The position numbers were made by a program, and so were the translations under genes. Below the pieces are notes generated by a model, which ran no database searches, was not told the DNA's origin, and saw only the letters and a program-made list of their open reading frames with translations. Positions 16,120-18,897 of a stretch of 18,897 nt of DNA are shown one piece after another. Source of the DNA: Lachnoclostridium sp. UBA7215. Lineage in GTDB: Bacteria; Bacillota; Clostridia; Lachnospirales; Lachnospiraceae. Position 1 is the stretch's first letter, and every line of letters starts with the position of its first letter. The stretch covers positions 1-18,897 of the forward strand of contig DKUB01000086.1 in NCBI GenBank assembly GCA_002490465.1. The letters are read 5' to 3'.

Positions 16120-17283
16120 CTATCCCAGCAGCTCTTTGGCAAGTGCCTCCATCTGTGCGAGATCACTCTCTTTCATGGTAGAGCGGATGGTAACAGTATT
16201 CTCACACTGGGTTATATTTTTCATTCCGGCAAAAGCCTCCTGCATTTTCTTATTGGCCATTGGCGCCCAGCTTCCATTTTCCACAAAAGCAACTTTTCTA
16301 TTTTGGTAATTTTTATGTCCCAGATGATACAAAAAGTCCTGCATTACCGGGAACAATCCGGCATCATAAGTAGCACAGCATACGACCAGTTTATCATAGC
16401 GGAACGCATCTTCAATAATCTCTGCCATATCCTCACGGGAGAGGTCACTGACAACCACTTTTTTGGCTCCATTTGCTTCCAGAATCTCACCGAGCTTTTT
16501 CGCTACCTCCCCGGTATTTCCATGTATGGAACCATATGCTACTAAAACGCCGTCATCCTCCGGCTCATAGCTGCTCCATGTCACATATTTGCCAATATAG
16601 TAATCCAGGTTTTCTTTCAAAATCGGTCCATGAAGAGGACAAATGGTCTGAATATCCAACGCTGCTGCTTTTTTTAACAATGCAGATGCCTGCACACCAT
16701 ATTTTCCAACAATGTTAAAATAATATCTCCTCGCCTCGCAAGCCCAGTCTTCCTCTGTATCAAGCGCACCAAATTTGCCAAAAGCATCCGCAGAAAAAAG
16801 AACCTTTTCTGTAGACTCATATTCCACCATAACTTCCGGCCAGTGAACCATTGGTGCCATAACAAATGTAAGCGTATGTTCTCCAAGTTCCAGTGTATCT
16901 CCCTCTGCAACTACAACGGTACGCTCTGTCAAATCCATATCAAAAAACTGTGGGAGCATGCCAAATACTTTTGCATTGCTAACAAATTTCATTTCCGGAT
17001 ACTTGTCCGCAATTGCCTGAATACTTCCGCCATGGTCTGGCTCCAAATGAGAGATAATCAGATAATCCGGTGTTCTGCCGGAAAGCCCGTTTTCCACATT
17101 GGCAAGCCATTCCGCTGTTTTCCTTTTGTCTACGGTGTCCATTACAGCAATTTTCTCATCCATAATCAGGTAAGAATTATACGAAACTCCGTTTGGCACA
17201 ATATACTGGCTCTCAAACAAATCAATATCCTTGTCATCCACGCCAACATAACGAATGGCATCTGAAATTACAACGTTACTCAT
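16120..17283 (-). CDS. FprA-type flavodiiron protein (O2/NO reductase)
   Basis: A 387-residue A-type flavoprotein. The N-terminal MBL-like diiron domain has ligands H79-x-E81-x-D83-H84 (SHLEPDHGG), H147 (PMVHWPE), D166 (SADAFG) and H218 (PLHGP), a complete set for the active di-iron site. The C-terminal flavodoxin domain begins near 245 with the FMN loop YGSIHGNTGE and includes a later ENGSWAP loop. Such enzymes reduce O2 to water, or NO to N2O, in the cytoplasm of anaerobes, using electrons from rubredoxin or a reductase encoded elsewhere. No rubredoxin domain is fused. The ATG at 17281-17283 has GGAGGA 7 bp upstream; upstream extensions lack a ribosome site and would include the operator. 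A strong promoter with a dyad operator precedes it. Confidence 0.93.
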   Translation of the reverse strand: MSNVVISDAIRYVGVDDKDIDLFESQYIVPNGVSYNSYLIMDEKIAVMDTVDKRKTAEWLANVENGLSGRTPDYLIISHLEPDHGGSIQAIADKYPEMKFVSNAKVFGMLPQFFDMDLTERTVVVAEGDTLELGEHTLTFVMAPMVHWPEVMVEYESTEKVLFSADAFGKFGALDTEEDWACEARRYYFNIVGKYGVQASALLKKAAALDIQTICPLHGPILKENLDYYIGKYVTWSSYEPEDDGVLVAYGSIHGNTGEVAKKLGEILEANGAKKVVVSDLSREDMAEIIEDAFRYDKLVVCCATYDAGLFPVMQDFLYHLGHKNYQNRKVAFVENGSWAPMANKKMQEAFAGMKNITQCENTVTIRSTMKESDLAQMEALAKELLG

Positions 17284-17303
17284 ACTATAATCCTCCATTC
17301 CTT

Positions 17304-17359
17304 TACTGTACATAAAAATAATACATGTACAGTATACCGTCAAGTCCTGGCAAAGTCAA
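17304..17359 (-). promoter_or_regulatory. Promoter and dyad operator of the flavodiiron gene
   Basis: On the minus strand TTGACT (17354-17359) and TATACT (17331-17336) are 17 bp apart, a near-consensus sigma-A promoter. A perfect 10-bp inverted repeat, TACTGTACAT (17304-17313) and ATGTACAGTA (17325-17334) with an 11-bp spacer, overlaps the -10 and the expected start site, so a bound protein would block transcription. The regulator is unknown; the leader could also fold on this repeat as RNA. Confidence 0.7.
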
Positions 17360-17422
17360 CCTCCCCTGGCCGATTGTTCGTTACATCGCTTACTGTGTCA
17401 AAGATTTAATAACCATGTTTTT

Positions 17423-18409
17423 TTATACACTCTCCTTCAAAATTCCCCATGCTTCCTCCTCCGAAAGCGCATAATACTTTTTTAATTTATCCGCAATCTC
17501 TTTCTTTTCCACTCCATAATCCTTGCTTAATAACTGCATGAGTATGTGAATTCCTTTCTCCTGCTCTTTTATCTGCCCCTCCATTCTGCTCTCTTCCATC
17601 ATTTCCTGTATTGCCTGACACATATTGTATCCCTCCTCTTCCTTATATTGTTCCTGTTTTTCTGTAAAACCCTTGATTCCCATTAGTACACTGACCGTCC
17701 TCGCAGTTTCTTCGTCCATTTTTTGATATTCCGGATTTTCCTCCAGGATTTTTTTCAGTCCCGCCCTGTCTCTGCGGAATGGCAACAGGGCAAACACCGT
17801 CTTTAGGGAAGTCTTGAACCCTGTATAGTCTGTCAAGTCGTTTACACAGATAAGCCGCATGGGATAATCTGCGAAATATTTCTCCCATTCCTCTCCGGAT
17901 GTACCGGCGCTTCCCAGACCAAAATCCATCATATCTTTTAAACTGCACGGGCCATCCCACCTTTCCACCCCGTGATACAGACAGAGCGTGTAAACCGGGG
18001 CTATCCTGTCCTGCCTGCGGAATTTCCCGAGGCGCTCTCCGGCATTTTTATAGACACTGCCGCTGCCCTCGCTGTCTTTCCTGCTGTTCTCCCTCTGCAC
18101 CTGGCGTATCTGCTTCCGATACTCCAGGCAATCATACTCCATAATGCGCCACGGCATAATATAACTTATGTCATTCTGTGCTTCTATGGCCAGTATCTTT
18201 AAACATACTCCGGATTTCAAGTGCTTAATAATATCCCGGATCCTTTGTCCTTCCTTTTCTGCCGGCTCCGCCACATATACTTCAGAGGCTTCCATTATCT
18301 CCTGCGGGTTTATAACTTCACGTCCTCCAAAATAAAAGCAGTTAAACACATCCGCAAATCGCTCGTTGTCCTCCAAATAGGACAATACGGCATTGTTTTC
18401 TTTTCCCAT
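17423..18409 (-). CDS. Rpn family PD-(D/E)XK nuclease / putative transposase
   Basis: A 328-residue protein of the Rpn (recombination-promoting nuclease) / PD-(D/E)XK transposase family, abundant in gut clostridia and often variable between strains. The conserved start NERFADVFNCFYFGG (residues 15-29) is typical; the nuclease core is D59 in IRDIIKHL followed by ILAIEAQND with E76 and Q78, fitting the D...ExQ variant. PWRIMEYDCLEY and later APVYTLCLYHG follow the family order. The C-terminal third is charged and helical (EEESRMEGQ-like repeats), as usual. E. coli Rpn proteins cut DNA and promote RecA-independent recombination; roles in phage defence have been proposed for relatives. The ATG at 18407-18409 has GGGAGGA upstream. 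A structured leader of about 210 nt precedes it. Confidence 0.85.
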   Translation of the reverse strand: MGKENNAVLSYLEDNERFADVFNCFYFGGREVINPQEIMEASEVYVAEPAEKEGQRIRDIIKHLKSGVCLKILAIEAQNDISYIMPWRIMEYDCLEYRKQIRQVQRENSRKDSEGSGSVYKNAGERLGKFRRQDRIAPVYTLCLYHGVERWDGPCSLKDMMDFGLGSAGTSGEEWEKYFADYPMRLICVNDLTDYTGFKTSLKTVFALLPFRRDRAGLKKILEENPEYQKMDEETARTVSVLMGIKGFTEKQEQYKEEEGYNMCQAIQEMMEESRMEGQIKEQEKGIHILMQLLSKDYGVEKKEIADKLKKYYALSEEEAWGILKESV

Positions 18410-18431
18410 ACTGATTCCTCCCTATTTTAGT

Positions 18432-18529
18432 CAGATACTACACGGCAAACAATGGGACATAAGTATCTGCCCCATTTTCCGGCAGGAATCAGCCTTTCAG
18501 ACGTCCTGCCTTTTTGCCCGTCCCGGGCA
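18432..18529 (-). promoter_or_regulatory. Structured leader upstream of the Rpn gene, possible pseudoknot
   Basis: The stretch between Rpn start and its promoter folds extensively. Nearest the ribosome site, CAGATACT (18432-18439) pairs with AGTATCTG (18462-18469), and AATGGG (18451-18456) pairs with CCCATT (18471-18476); the two helices interlock as an H-type pseudoknot with 6- and 8-bp stems, ending about 8 nt before the purine-rich ribosome site. Upstream are hairpins GGCAGGA/TCCTGCC (18481-18510) and TGCCCG-TCC-CGGGCA (18515-18529). No known riboswitch class is recognised. Confidence 0.5.
18481..18515 (+). terminator. Terminator-like hairpin facing the plus strand
   Basis: GGCAGGA (18481-18487) pairs with TCCTGCC (18504-18510), followed by TTTTT on the plus strand only. 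No plus-strand gene lies upstream within 2 kb, so if functional it would stop antisense transcription through the Rpn region; otherwise it is one hairpin of the Rpn leader. Confidence 0.4.
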
Positions 18530-18625
18530 GTCATTTCTCATTGAAAACAGCAGAAACGCCATTAAACTTTAGAAATTTTGATATATAGATTTTCCTGACA
18601 GCTCACATAATGACTGTCTGTAATT

Positions 18626-18654
18626 ATTTTAGGGTATTATATTACATTTGTCAA
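18626..18654 (-). promoter_or_regulatory. Promoter of the Rpn family gene
   Basis: On the minus strand a perfect -35 TTGACA (18649-18654) and -10 TAAAAT (18626-18631) are separated by 17 bp. It predicts a start near 18619 and a leader of about 210 nt. The remaining DNA between 18410 and 18733 holds only this promoter, the leader structures and an AT-rich stretch. Confidence 0.65.
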
Positions 18655-18733
18655 GTAAAATTATATTTTCTTTTTGGAGGAAATACGAAATAATTTGCAA
18701 AATCAACTAACGTATAACTAAGGAGGAATACAA

Positions 18734-18844
18734 ATGAATCAAGCGTATGGATATGTGCGGGTATCCAGTATAGAACAAAATGAGGACCGCCAAATGAGTA
18801 ACTCTACTTTCTATCGAAAACTCCATGAAATGGATTTGATATAG
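18734..18844 (+). pseudogene. Internally deleted serine resolvase remnant, 36 codons
   Basis: The ATG at 18734 follows an AGGAGG site (18721-18726). The first 20 residues, MNQAYGYVRVSSIEQNEDRQ, match the start of small serine recombinases, including the catalytic Ser within YVRVSS and the usual N-x-D-R-Q. The next residues, MSNSTFYRKLHEMDLI, resemble the recognition helix at the very C-terminus of resolvases (ST-FYR-L). About 140 residues normally lying between are missing, yet the join stays in frame. The product cannot be a working recombinase; it might be a DNA-binding micropeptide or just debris of a transposon or plasmid resolvase. Confidence 0.65.
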
Positions 18845-18897
18845 GGAAATGTAGGTAATTGAAGTGTCAAAAGGTGTAATTTGTGCTATGGACATCC

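Noticed and set aside
1..18897. tRNA, rRNA or CRISPR arrays
   Set aside because: No regular spaced repeats, cloverleaf-like sequences or rRNA segments were noticed on reading; a short or divergent RNA gene could still be missed without a covariance search.

Overview
The window looks like chromosomal DNA of a low-to-moderate GC, Gram-positive, spore-forming gut Clostridium relative, most likely a member of the Lachnospiraceae. The evidence is the strong AGGAGG-type ribosome sites, a SigK-type sporulation sigma factor, a bile salt hydrolase, the families DUF4317, DUF3793 and Rpn/PD-(D/E)XK, and an FprA-type flavodiiron protein. This placement is inferred from gene content; no marker gene such as rRNA is present.

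Region 1 (1-7541, all minus strand) is mainly signal transduction. From right to left in transcription order it holds a DUF3793 protein, a soluble PocR-domain/MCP-like receptor with its own terminator, an FlK-type thioesterase coupled to a membrane hybrid histidine kinase (HisKA-HATPase-REC-HPt), a roughly 490-bp imperfect palindrome filling the next intergenic space, and a strong promoter driving a solute-binding lipoprotein plus a membrane HD-GYP phosphodiesterase that runs off the left edge.

Region 2 (7616-12340, minus) is a former sigK - S8 peptidase - MBL hydrolase cluster. The subtilisin-like peptidase gene is cut in two: its 5' part ends at the catalytic Asp motif (D-S-G) next to sigK, and its 3' part resumes at the very next codons about 1.6 kb away. 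The intervening DNA carries a hemerythrin/response-regulator gene with its own terminator, has weak inverted repeats near its ends, and interrupts a 12-bp palindrome (GATTCC/GGAATC). No recombinase lies inside it. It is either a recent non-autonomous insertion or, more speculatively, an excisable element.

Region 3 (12510-16075, plus) holds a bile salt hydrolase transcribed divergently from sigK, then a secreted Ig-like/NlpC-P60 cell-wall hydrolase and a DUF4317 protein, the last two probably co-transcribed. Region 4 (16120-18409, minus) holds a flavodiiron protein behind a promoter with a clear dyad operator, and an Rpn-family nuclease preceded by a long leader that can be drawn as an H-type pseudoknot beside the ribosome site. 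At the right edge is a 36-codon reading frame that looks like an internally deleted resolvase. No tRNA, rRNA or CRISPR array was seen.
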